A program made the translations under genes and the position numbers. Source: an uncultured Clostridia bacterium (GTDB lineage Bacteria > Bacillota > Clostridia > Oscillospirales > Oscillospiraceae). Taken from it: a DNA stretch of 10,287 bases. The DNA is taken from positions 1 through 10,287 of the forward strand of contig CALZCW010000012.1 in the NCBI GenBank assembly GCA_945635805.1, written 5' to 3'. The notes beneath the pieces were generated by a model. It made no database searches, was not told the DNA's origin, and saw nothing but the letters and a program-made list of their open reading frames with translations. Positions 1-6,440 of the stretch are shown piece by piece. The stretch's first letter is position 1. The number at the start of each line of letters is the position of its first letter.

Positions 1-2484
1 GCTCTCCGTCGTCTCGGTAGCGCTGTGCTCGTCATGGAGCTTACAGACGGCATTCTTGTCGTCCGGGTCGTAGATGAAGTCGGCTTTCGCCTGCACATCC
101 TTATCCCAGGCATATTCCTTCAGGAGCATACCCACCTCGGTGGTGTCCTTGCAGTACTCTGTGGCGATCTGGCCCGAGTCCTTGCATATTTCGACCAAGA
201 CGTGGCAGTTGCAGGTCTCCGAGGGCACATCCTCCGAGAAGAGGCGGATGGAGGCGGTACGGTTGTTGCCGTTGGAACGGACATCCTTCTTGCATGCCTC
301 CGTGGCGAGCTTGCCGCAGTCGGTGCAGATCGTGTAGTAATATGCGCCGGAATCGGTAAAATCACGGTATTCCAGTCCCTCATGCAGGGGTTTCATGACC
401 TGGTTCCACATAGTGATGGCCGGGTTGGTCCAGGAATTGGACAGGATGATTTGCTCCGGCTCGTCGTAGCCGCACCAGACAACGGCGGTATAGTAGGGCG
501 TGTAGCCGGCAAACCAGCGGGTCTGGTCGTTGTTGGAGGTACCTGTCTTGCCGGCGACGGCCATGTTGCTCATATAGGCAGGCGTGCCGGTGCCGTAGGA
601 GACAACGTTTCTGAGCATATAATTCATATAGAAGCTGGTCTTTTCGCTGACGGCGGTGTGGCTCTCCTGGGTGTTGTCGAGGATTACATTGCCTTCGGAG
701 TCGACAACCTTGGTGTAGGTCCGGGCCTCACGGAAAACGCCGTCGTTGGGGAAGGTGGCATAGGCCTGGGCCATTTCCCGCACCGTCAGGCCGTAGGTCA
801 GCTCACCCAGGCCAAGGGGCGCGTAGGCGATGTCGGAATAGTGCTGTCCGCCGACCTCCATATCGTCGACCAGGGTGGTAATGCCCAGCTTCTGGGTCAG
901 AAAATCATAGCTGTTCTGCAGGCCCAGCAGGTTCAGGGCCTTGACAGACACGGTGTTGACAGAGCTGGTAACGGCGCTCAAAACGGTGCAGTGGCCCGTG
1001 TAGCCGCGGGTGTAGTTTTTCGGCCAGCTCGTATCCTCATAGAGAGGTGAATCCTCAATGACCGTCGCGGGAGTGATAACGCCGGCCTCGATGGCAGGCG
1101 CATAGACCGCAATGGGCTTAATGGACGAACCGGTGGGCAGCTTGCTCTGGGTGGCGCGGTTCAGGGACAGACTTGCTTCCTTTTCTCCCACGCCGCCGGA
1201 CATGGCGACAATATCGCCGGTCTCGTTGTCGATGATGACGACGGCAGACTGGAGCTGCTGGGTACTGACGGTGTCAGGTACGTTGTCCGGATTTTCGTAG
1301 ACGCGGTCCACGATCTCCTGGGCCTCCGGGTCGTAGGTGGTGTAGATGCTGTAGCCGCCGGTGAGCAATTTCTGGACCGCGGCCCGGTCACTGATGTCAT
1401 ATTTTTCCGCCAGGTCGTTGACGACCTCTCGGTAAACCGTGTCGACGAAGTAGGAATAGGCGTTGTTGTCGTCAACGGCATAGTTGGCGGTACCGCAGCT
1501 GGGGCAGTAATATACGTCATCGTCGCCCTTGTTGTACTTGCTGCGGGGGCCGTCGAAGCCACAGTTACCGCACAGGTAAGTCTCTTCGTCATAGCGTCCG
1601 TTGTGGAAGGCCATCTCCTGGGTCTTGGCTTCCTTGTAGGCAGCCTCGGTCTTCAGGTAGCCCTGGGAGTACATCTCATACAAAATGGTGAGCTGGCGCT
1701 CCCGGTTGTTTTCCGGGTTGATATAGGGGTCGTAGAGGGACGGGTTGTTGGTGATGGCGATGATGGAGGCACATTCCGCCGCCGTCAGTTCGCTGACATC
1801 CTTGCCGAAGTAGACCTCCGCGGCGCTCTGTACGCCGTAGCAGCCCTCTCCGAGGTAAATGGTGTTGAGATACCATTCGATGATCTCTTTTTTCGTGTAG
1901 CGCTCCTCCACCGCCAGGGCGCGGAAGATCTCCTGCACCTTGCGGTTGATGGTCACATCGTCCTCATGGGAGAGGTTTTTGATGAGCTGCTGGGTGATGG
2001 TGGAAGCGCCGAAGGAGGAATCGCCGCCGGCAAAGTTCTTCACGGCGGAAAGTGTGCGCAGCCAGTCTACGCCGTCATGCTCGGGGAAGCGCTTGTCCTC
2101 GATGGCGATGCAGGCGTTGATCATGTCCTCCGGGATCTGGTCATAGCTGACCCAAATGCGGTTTTCCGTGGCGTAGAGCTGCTGCAGTTCTCTGGCTTCT
2201 CCGGTCTCCTTGTCGGTATAATACAAAATGGAGGTCTGGGCGAGATTGATGTCGCTCAGGGACAGGTTCTCCGCATATTCGTAGGCACTGGGGATAACAT
2301 CATTCTTGAGATAGCCCGAAGCCTCTTTGAAAAAGATGGAACCGGCAATGCCGACAATGAGTGCAAGGGTCCCGGCGATGACCAGCGTCCAAAGGGCGAC
2401 AATGCCGAGAACATGAAGCACGACACGGGTAATCCGCCAGGCCAGATGGGGTTTTTTTGCTGCCATAGGTGCTTTATCAGCCAT
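1..2484 (-). CDS. Class A (1A-family) penicillin-binding protein, bifunctional transglycosylase/transpeptidase, C-terminus cut by window edge
   Basis: This bifunctional enzyme polymerises lipid II into glycan strands and cross-links the stem peptides outside the membrane. The open frame runs from ATG at 2484 off the left edge, giving 828 codons. A short basic cytoplasmic tail and one membrane segment (about residues 18-53) come first. The GT51 domain follows, with the EDKRF motif (Glu129, predicted catalytic), GASTITQQ at 159-166, an RKVQE motif and YLGEGCYGVQSAA. The transpeptidase domain has SSIK (nucleophile Ser453), SVN (508-510) and KTGTS (Lys646). The C-terminal part is rich in Cys and Asp. 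Between the two catalytic domains sits an insertion with two CxxC pairs (Cys305/308 and Cys327/330), resembling a zinc ribbon. The start is supported by an AGAGG-type ribosome site just upstream and by the position of the membrane anchor. The gene stands alone and diverges from the small gene at 2678. Family assignment is near certain; which paralogue (ponA, pbpF or other) is not. Confidence 0.95.
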   Translation of the reverse strand, partial: MADKAPMAAKKPHLAWRITRVVLHVLGIVALWTLVIAGTLALIVGIAGSIFFKEASGYLKNDVIPSAYEYAENLSLSDINLAQTSILYYTDKETGEARELQQLYATENRIWVSYDQIPEDMINACIAIEDKRFPEHDGVDWLRTLSAVKNFAGGDSSFGASTITQQLIKNLSHEDDVTINRKVQEIFRALAVEERYTKKEIIEWYLNTIYLGEGCYGVQSAAEVYFGKDVSELTAAECASIIAITNNPSLYDPYINPENNRERQLTILYEMYSQGYLKTEAAYKEAKTQEMAFHNGRYDEETYLCGNCGFDGPRSKYNKGDDDVYYCPSCGTANYAVDDNNAYSYFVDTVYREVVNDLAEKYDISDRAAVQKLLTGGYSIYTTYDPEAQEIVDRVYENPDNVPDTVSTQQLQSAVVIIDNETGDIVAMSGGVGEKEASLSLNRATQSKLPTGSSIKPIAVYAPAIEAGVITPATVIEDSPLYEDTSWPKNYTRGYTGHCTVLSAVTSSVNTVSVKALNLLGLQNSYDFLTQKLGITTLVDDMEVGGQHYSDIAYAPLGLGELTYGLTVREMAQAYATFPNDGVFREARTYTKVVDSEGNVILDNTQESHTAVSEKTSFYMNYMLRNVVSYGTGTPAYMSNMAVAGKTGTSNNDQTRWFAGYTPYYTAVVWCGYDEPEQIILSNSWTNPAITMWNQVMKPLHEGLEYRDFTDSGAYYYTICTDCGKLATEACKKDVRSNGNNRTASIRLFSEDVPSETCNCHVLVEICKDSGQIATEYCKDTTEVGMLLKEYAWDKDVQAKADFIYDPDDKNAVCKLHDEHSATETTES

Positions 2485-2579
2485 AAAAATACCTCTCTTC
2501 CTATCTATGGTCCTGTCGGCAGCCGCAGCAGATGCGGAAGACCGACGTAAAAAGCAAAAGTACGCAGGAACATTGCGCC

Positions 2580-2608
2580 TATCTATATAATTATATCACG
2601 CTTGTCAA
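2580..2608 (-). promoter_or_regulatory. Probable sigma-A promoter of the PBP gene
   Basis: On the minus strand a perfect TTGACA lies at 2608-2603. An AT-rich stretch follows, with TATAGA at 2587-2582 (15-bp spacer) or TAGATA at 2585-2580 (17-bp spacer). A perfect TATAAT at 2595-2590 is also present but lacks a -35 box at the right distance. The exact -10 box is therefore ambiguous. Transcription would start near 2575, leaving a leader of about 90 nt. Confidence 0.6.
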
Positions 2609-2677
2609 ATCGGTATTAGTGCTTTTTTTGTTTGATAAAACAGGTTTTTTGTGGGAAAGCTACGGTGGGTGATAAAA

Positions 2678-2929
2678 ATGAATTGGTTTTTTTCTCGCAG
2701 ATCTCATAGATGCCTCATTTCATTATTTCTTTTTATAATGTCAGCCGGCTTTTTGATCTTCAACGACGGCGGTTTTGTGGCCGTCAAGGATGAAGACAGC
2801 GGCATCGTGCAGCGCACCGGCTATTCCGTCTCCATGCTGCCGGAAGCTGATGCAGAGGCTCTGAACCGGGGCATCCACTGCGACGATGCCAGAGCCCTGG
2901 CCGCCACCCTGGAAGATTTTATTTCCTGA
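2678..2929 (+). CDS. Small membrane-anchored protein, unknown function (BofC C-terminal-like pattern)
   Basis: This 83-residue protein has a basic N-terminus (RRSHR) and then one hydrophobic segment at about residues 13-28, so it is probably a signal anchor or signal peptide with the rest outside the cell. The remaining 55 residues end in a pattern, SMLPEADAEALNRGI then LEDF, that resembles short Clostridia proteins of the BofC C-terminal-like type. That resemblance is from memory and is not proven. No catalytic motif is visible. ATG 2678 is preferred because a weak GGTGGG site lies 8-13 bases upstream. GTG 2651 and GTG 2669 are in-frame alternatives that would add 9 or 3 residues before the anchor. 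No clear promoter was found. The stop is 75 bases before the DUF1292 gene, which has its own promoter. Confidence 0.6.
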   Translation: MNWFFSRRSHRCLISLFLFIMSAGFLIFNDGGFVAVKDEDSGIVQRTGYSVSMLPEADAEALNRGIHCDDARALAATLEDFIS

Positions 2930-2947
2930 CCGTCGGCGGATTTCCTC

Positions 2948-2976
2948 TTGATTTTCTCTGTGGCTGCGGTTATACT
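2948..2976 (+). promoter_or_regulatory. Sigma-A promoter of the DUF1292 gene
   Basis: TTGATT at 2948-2953 and TATACT at 2971-2976 are separated by exactly 17 bp. This is a good match to the housekeeping consensus. It gives a start near 2983 and a short leader carrying the AGGAGG ribosome site at 2993-2998. Confidence 0.75.
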
Positions 2977-3004
2977 AAAGACAGAAAAAAACAGGAGGCC
3001 CCCC

Positions 3005-3289
3005 ATGGAACAGGACTACGGTGCGAATTATATTTCCATTACCGATGAAGACGGCGTTGAATACGAGCTGGAGGTCCTCTCCACCGTGACCTATAAGGGC
3101 GCCGAATACATGGCACTGACCCCTGCCGACGTCAGTGAAGACGCAGAGGAGCTGGAGGTCAGCATTCTCAAGTCCGTCATGGACGGCGACGAGCCTGTCT
3201 TAGTCACCGTGGAGGACGATGACGAGCTGGAAGCGGTCTACGACCTGCTGATGCAGACGATGTTTGAAGACGAAGAGCCTGAGGATTAG
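3005..3289 (+). CDS. DUF1292 (YrzB-like) family protein
   Basis: This 94-residue, very acidic, soluble protein has no signal peptide or membrane segment. The pattern ITDEDGVEYELEVLSTVTYKG is typical of DUF1292: a short beta-rich module with alternating acidic and hydrophobic residues, followed by a central strand (EYMALTP). A C-terminal helix (ELEAVYDLLMQTMF) and an acidic tail come last. Members are widespread in Firmicutes, about 90-110 residues long, and of unknown function. Start ATG 3005 is fixed by a consensus AGGAGG at 2993-2998 with 6 bases between. An upstream in-frame start at 2948 falls on the promoter and is not used. The -10 box of the 6S RNA candidate begins only 7 bases after the stop. 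Confidence 0.88.
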   Translation: MEQDYGANYISITDEDGVEYELEVLSTVTYKGAEYMALTPADVSEDAEELEVSILKSVMDGDEPVLVTVEDDDELEAVYDLLMQTMFEDEEPED

Positions 3290-3295
3290 ACGCAG

Positions 3296-3301
3296 TATAG
3301 T
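3296..3301 (+). promoter_or_regulatory. -10 box of the 6S RNA candidate
   Basis: TATAGT lies 7 bases after the DUF1292 stop codon and places transcription start at about A3307/A3308, exactly where the 6S-like sequence begins. No good -35 box is visible at 16-18 bp: the hexamer at 3273-3278 is AAGAGC. Promoter strength would need another determinant, or the RNA may also be made by readthrough from the upstream gene. Confidence 0.55.
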
Positions 3302-3307
3302 AAAATA

Positions 3308-3508
3308 AGTTCCCTGCTTGGTGCGTGATAGTTCCCTTTAAACCCACATCATTTTTAAGGGACGCCGGACTTCCGCCTCGGATTGCAGGCCTCCCGTTCC
3401 GGCCCTGACCGTGAATGGACGTTGGAAGCAGCTAAGATGCGGAGAGGCGACCCACCTGCCCTTTCGTGCAGGTTATAAACGGAGCTACACGGCTATAGCG
3501 GGGCTTTG
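3308..3508 (+). ncRNA. ssrS: Candidate 6S RNA (SsrS-like regulator of housekeeping RNA polymerase)
   Basis: 6S RNA mimics an open promoter and sequesters sigma-A RNA polymerase, especially in stationary phase. The roughly 200-nt stretch fits in size, position and ends. It starts 6-7 bases after a -10 box and stops just before a strong terminator. Its 5' AAGTTCC can pair with 3' GGGGCTT (3500-3507) as a closing stem. The start TTCCCTGC and the TTTAAACCCACA block (near 3338-3350) resemble Firmicutes 6S RNAs as I recall them. Internal stems include TCCCTT with AAGGGA, CGCCTC with GAGGCG, and ACCTGC with GCAGGT near the 3' side. No open frame spans it. From memory, the Bacillus subtilis 6S gene bsrA also lies near yrvM (tcdA), which occurs about 1.8 kb downstream here. 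Another structured RNA cannot be excluded without a covariance-model search. Confidence 0.75.
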
Positions 3509-3534
3509 AAAAGACGGCTGACGCCGTCTTTTTT
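3509..3534 (+). terminator. Intrinsic terminator of the 6S RNA candidate
   Basis: The arms AAAAGACGGC (3509-3518) and GCCGTCTTTT (3523-3532) form a perfect 10-bp stem with a TGAC loop, followed by a T run. It ends the noncoding transcription unit and insulates the foldase promoter downstream. Confidence 0.88.
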
Positions 3535-3556
3535 CTGTCTTTTTGCCCTGAAGTAT

Positions 3557-3585
3557 AAAAATCTGAAAACTTTTTTCAGATTTTT
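3557..3585. repeat. Perfect 13-bp inverted repeat upstream of the foldase promoter
   Basis: AAAAATCTGAAAA at 3557-3569 is the exact reverse complement of 3573-3585, with a 3-base loop. It is AT-rich and ends 10 bases before the -35 box at 3596. It could be a weak second terminator in either direction, an operator, or an UP-like element; the sequence does not decide. Confidence 0.8.
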
Positions 3586-3595
3586 CACTTTTTAC

Positions 3596-3624
3596 TTGCA
3601 AGACGCGATATTTCACAGTATAAT
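3596..3624 (+). promoter_or_regulatory. Sigma-A promoter of the PrsA-like foldase gene
   Basis: TTGCAA at 3596-3601 and a perfect TATAAT at 3619-3624 are separated by 17 bp. Transcription would start near 3631, giving a leader of about 56 nt. The murD promoter uses the same two hexamers and spacing. Confidence 0.85.
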
Positions 3625-3686
3625 AGACACTGTTCTACGCCTGGAATCATTTCCGGGCAGATCCCACGAATGAGAGGTAATTAACA

Positions 3687-5213
3687 ATGAGCGCTTCCCG
3701 TGAAAGAAAAAAGCGTATGCAGCAGCCCGGTGAGACCGTTCCTGCCGCACCGAAGAAAAAGAAGAAGCTGTCGGAAGGCTGGATCTTCGCCATCACCATC
3801 GTTCTGGTCCTTGCCCTGGTTTTCAGCGTACTGATGATCCAACTCAATCAGAAGCGCAGCAAGACGGTCCTCACCGTCGGCGGCCACGACGTCAGCGTAA
3901 AAGAATTCAACTACTTCTACAATACCACAGTCAACACCCTCAGCTCCTATGCCAGCTATGTGGGCATTGACACCTCCGTCGGCCTGGATAAGCAGTATGT
4001 GACCTCCGACGGTGCCATGTATCTGGGCCTGTTCGGCATCGACAGCTCCTATCTGGAAGACAAGGAGCTCACCGACGGTACCTATAACGTCACCTGGGCC
4101 CAGCTCATCGCCGACGCCGCCAAGTCCAGCGCCGTCAGCACCTATGTCCTCTACAACGCCGCCATGGATGCCGGCTTTGAGGTCACTGAGGAAATCGAGA
4201 GCGAAGTCGAGGCCGGCATGGATGTCATGCAGGGCTATGCCGACACCAACGGCGAGTCCCTCAACAGCCTGATCCGCCGCGTTTTCGGCAGCGGCTGCAA
4301 CGCCAAGGGCTACCGTCAGTACCTGACCGTCAACTACGTTGCCGAGCACTACGGCTCTGAGCTGACTTACAGTGCTGAGGAGATCAGCGCCCGCTACAAC
4401 GAAAGCCCTGAGGACTACGACGTGGCCACCTACTATCTCTATACCATTTCCGGCTCCAGCATGGTGGAGACTGCCGAGGACGGCACCACTCCCGAGGTCA
4501 CTGACGAAGATACCGCCAAGGCCAAACAGGCTGCGGAGGAAATGGAAGCCAACTTCAACGTTGACGACGAGAACGTATCCGTCCGCGCAGACAATACCCG
4601 CGCCTCCGTGACCTCTCTGGTCAGCGAGGACGCCGCCACCTGGCTCTTTGACGAAGCTCAGCCCGGCGACGTGAAGATGTTTGCCAAGGAGGACACCACC
4701 TTCTACGTCTTCAAGCTCATCGACAAGGAAGACTACCAGACCGTCAACATTATGGAGCTGGTCATCGAGGCCGACCATGAGCATGAAGAGGGCGAGGAAG
4801 TCGACCACGAGCACGACGAGAACGAACTGACCGCCGCGGAAAAGCTGGAGGCTGTGGAGACCGCTCTGGCCGCCGACAGCAGCCTGGAGAACTTCAAGTC
4901 CCTGATTGCCGAGTATTCCTCCGAGGAAGACGGTGAGGTCAAGGGCATGACCCGTTCCACCATGTCCGGCGTCTCCCCGGAGATCCTGGACTGGTTCCTG
5001 GAGGACCGCACCGTCGGGGACTATAAGGTCTTTGACGTCAACGGCACCACCCTGGTCCTCTACTTCACCGGTTACGGCGACAATTACAGCACCAAGGCCG
5101 TCAACGCCGCTCTGGTCAACGAGTGGGCCGAGAACGCCATCGCGGAAGCCACGGAAGCCTGCGGCTACAGCGAGGAAAACGCCATGCTGGGCAACGTGTC
5201 CATCTACGGCTGA
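3687..5213 (+). CDS. Membrane-anchored PrsA/SurA-like peptidyl-prolyl isomerase family foldase
   Basis: This is a predicted extracytoplasmic chaperone or foldase for exported proteins, anchored by one helix. The 508 residues begin with a basic cytoplasmic tail (KKKKK at 23-27) and a membrane segment at about 31-52, with the rest outside. There is no lipobox cysteine, so unlike Bacillus PrsA it is not a lipoprotein. Residues 58-230 resemble a SurA N-terminal helical module (VGGHDVSVKEFNYFYN). About 245-355 and 353-470 look like two divergent parvulin-type domains: each has a late motif of the form W(L/F), acidic residue, then GD and a final beta strand (WLFDEAQPGD, WFLEDRTVGD). The usual parvulin HIL motif is not seen, so isomerase activity is doubtful. 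A loop at 363-377 carries two DHEH motifs. Start ATG 3687 follows GAGAGG at 3672-3677. The gene is read alone from a strong promoter and ends at a hairpin. Family is inferred from pattern; client proteins are unknown. Confidence 0.8.
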   Translation: MSASRERKKRMQQPGETVPAAPKKKKKLSEGWIFAITIVLVLALVFSVLMIQLNQKRSKTVLTVGGHDVSVKEFNYFYNTTVNTLSSYASYVGIDTSVGLDKQYVTSDGAMYLGLFGIDSSYLEDKELTDGTYNVTWAQLIADAAKSSAVSTYVLYNAAMDAGFEVTEEIESEVEAGMDVMQGYADTNGESLNSLIRRVFGSGCNAKGYRQYLTVNYVAEHYGSELTYSAEEISARYNESPEDYDVATYYLYTISGSSMVETAEDGTTPEVTDEDTAKAKQAAEEMEANFNVDDENVSVRADNTRASVTSLVSEDAATWLFDEAQPGDVKMFAKEDTTFYVFKLIDKEDYQTVNIMELVIEADHEHEEGEEVDHEHDENELTAAEKLEAVETALAADSSLENFKSLIAEYSSEEDGEVKGMTRSTMSGVSPEILDWFLEDRTVGDYKVFDVNGTTLVLYFTGYGDNYSTKAVNAALVNEWAENAIAEATEACGYSEENAMLGNVSIYG

Positions 5214-5223
5214 TGAAAAGAAT

Positions 5224-5256
5224 AAAGACGGGCGCTGTTCGCAGCGCCCGTCTTTT
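5224..5256 (+). terminator. UUCG-loop hairpin terminator or attenuator after the foldase gene
   Basis: A perfect 14-bp stem (5224-5237 with 5242-5255) closes a TTCG tetraloop and is followed by only four T residues. It lies 10 bases after the foldase stop and 2 bases before the ribosome site of tcdA. It probably ends most transcripts, with some readthrough into tcdA. Confidence 0.85.
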
Positions 5257-5271
5257 GCAAAGGAGATCATT

Positions 5272-5994
5272 ATGGAAGAAGCCTTTCTGCGGGAGGAAAT
5301 GCTCCTGGGAGCCCGGGCCATGGAGCGTCTGCGCCGCGCTCATGTCATCGTCTTCGGGATCGGCGGCGTGGGCAGCTATGCCGCCGAGGGTCTGGCCCGC
5401 GCAGGTATCGGCAGACTGACCCTGGTGGACAACGACACCGTGGGCATGACTAACCTCAACCGACAGCTCTGCGCCCTTCACTCCACCCTGGGGCAGTACA
5501 AAGCTGACGTGATGGCGGCGCGGGTGCGGGACATCAACCCGGACTGCCGCGTCACTTCCCTGCCGGAGCTTTACAGCGAGGAGACCAAGGAGCGTTTTTT
5601 CACGGAAGCCTATGATTATATCGTCGATGCCATCGACCTGGTCTCCTGCAAGCTCAGTCTGATTCAGACGGCAAAGGAGCGGTGCATCCCTATCATCAGC
5701 GCCATGGGCACGGGAAACAAGCTGGATCCCACCCGGTTTTGCATCACGGACATCTCCAAGACCAGCTGCTGTCACCTGGCACGGATCATGCGGCGGGAGC
5801 TTCGCAGCCGGGGCATCCTGCATCACACGGTCCTCTACAGCGAGGAGCTGCCCATGACCCCCGAGGGGTTGGAAACACCTCCTCCCGGCAGACGGAGTAT
5901 CCCCGGCTCCGTGTCCTGGGTGCCGTCCTGCGCCGGTCTGATGCTTGCAGGCTATGTGGTGCAGGCGCTGATTGCTGAGGAAGGCGCAGGCTGA
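5272..5994 (+). CDS. tcdA: tRNA threonylcarbamoyladenosine dehydratase (TcdA/YrvM, E1-like)
   Basis: TcdA uses ATP to dehydrate and cyclise t6A at position 37 of ANN-decoding tRNAs to ct6A, aiding decoding fidelity. It is a cytosolic ThiF/MoeB-fold enzyme. The 240 residues show the nucleotide-binding glycine motif GIGGVGS (29-35), the E1-type motif VDNDTVGMTNLNRQ (52-65) with its NLNRQ, an acidic DAID at 119-122, and the family C-terminus GSVSWVPSCAGLMLAGYV (212-229). The length agrees with Firmicutes members, which are near 250. ATG 5272 is set by AAAGGAG at 5258-5264, and an upstream in-frame extension only overlaps the foldase gene in another frame. The gene has no visible promoter in the 58-base gap, so readthrough past the hairpin or a promoter inside the foldase gene is needed. 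It ends 8 bases before a bidirectional terminator. ThiF or MoeB is the alternative, but the C-terminal motif favours TcdA. Confidence 0.93.
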   Translation: MEEAFLREEMLLGARAMERLRRAHVIVFGIGGVGSYAAEGLARAGIGRLTLVDNDTVGMTNLNRQLCALHSTLGQYKADVMAARVRDINPDCRVTSLPELYSEETKERFFTEAYDYIVDAIDLVSCKLSLIQTAKERCIPIISAMGTGNKLDPTRFCITDISKTSCCHLARIMRRELRSRGILHHTVLYSEELPMTPEGLETPPPGRRSIPGSVSWVPSCAGLMLAGYVVQALIAEEGAG

Positions 5995-6002
5995 CCCATC
6001 AT

Positions 6003-6052
6003 TTGTGCAAAAACCGCAGAGCGTTACTGCACGCTCTGCGGTTTTTGCACAA
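6003..6052. terminator. Bidirectional intrinsic terminator between tcdA and rnpB
   Basis: A perfect 22-bp inverted repeat (6003-6024 with 6031-6052) surrounds a 6-base loop. The GC core CCGCAGAGCGT is flanked by A5 on the left and T5 on the right, so each strand yields a GC stem followed by U5. It serves tcdA from the left and rnpB from the right. Confidence 0.9.
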
Positions 6053-6400
6053 TCGGGACTATAAGCCGGGTTCTGTCTTGACAGCCATCTATCTCGACGC
6101 ACCGTTGCCGGTACGCTCAAGCCACCTCCCCGGAAGCGGTCGGGCCGACCATTGCCTCCTCCACGGTGTTGCTCCGAATAGAGTTTACAGCGCCGCAATG
6201 TTCCCATGCGGCGGGTGAGCTCTTACCTCGCCTTTCCATCCTTACCCCGTCGGAATTCCCGATGGGGCGGTTTATTTCTGTTGCACTTTTCCTGAAGTCG
6301 CCTTCGGCGGGCGTTACCCGTTATTCTTGCCCTGTGGAGCCCGGACTTTCCTCATGGAATCGCCTTTCGGCGGAGCCACGCGGCTGTCCGTCCCGGTTGC
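6053..6400 (-). ncRNA. rnpB: RNase P RNA (bacterial, type A-like)
   Basis: This is the catalytic RNA of RNase P, which removes 5' leaders from tRNA precursors together with the RnpA protein. On the minus strand the universally conserved core is easy to read: GAGGAAAGTCCGGGCTCC at 6353-6336, GTGCAACAGAAATAAACCGCC near 6285-6266, a GGTAAGAGCTCACC block near 6228, AGATAGATGGCTGTC near 6093-6079, and the 3' signature GACAGAACCCGGCTTATAG ending at 6059. The P1 stem pairs CGGGAC near the 5' end with GTCCCG at 6059-6054. A length of about 348 nt is normal. The 5' end near 6400 is set by the promoter at 6407-6435; the 3' end is estimated from the end of P1. The RNA ends at the bidirectional terminator shared with tcdA. 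The type A assignment rests on overall layout and is less sure than the gene call. Confidence 0.96.
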
Positions 6401-6406
6401 GGAAAT

Positions 6407-6435
6407 ATTGTACTTTATTTTCTCCCCGTTGTCAA
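6407..6435 (-). promoter_or_regulatory. Strong sigma-A promoter of rnpB
   Basis: On the minus strand a perfect TTGACA at 6435-6430 and TACAAT at 6412-6407 are separated by exactly 17 bp. Transcription would start near 6400, matching the 5' end expected from the P1 stem. Its -35 box is only 5 bp from that of the divergent murD promoter. Confidence 0.9.
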
Positions 6436-6440
6436 ACAGA

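Noticed and set aside
25..2550. Long plus-strand open frames (25-1050 and 1603-2550) opposite the PBP gene
   Set aside because: They mirror the PBP reading frame, whose catalytic motifs are intact on the minus strand.
3420..3450. GGAAGCAGC stretch suggesting signal recognition particle RNA
   Set aside because: The SRP domain IV loop needs an asymmetric core with GGUCAGG and GGAAGG elements, which are absent here; the overall length and ends fit 6S RNA better.
3290..3686. Possible riboswitch or T-box leader of the foldase gene
   Set aside because: A complete terminator at 3509-3534 lies before the foldase promoter at 3596-3624, so the structured RNA is a separate unit, and no T-box or aptamer signature is visible.
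5032..5271. N-terminal extension of TcdA into the foldase gene
   Set aside because: The added sequence is rich in Pro, Ser and Thr, overlaps the foldase in another frame and crosses the hairpin. ATG 5272 has an ideal ribosome site and matches family length.
3681..5321. 546-codon open frame on the minus strand opposite the foldase gene
   Set aside because: It is antisense to a clearly coding gene with its own promoter and ribosome site. The translation is low-complexity, rich in Gly, Val, Leu and Ala, as expected from the complement of GC-rich third-position codons.
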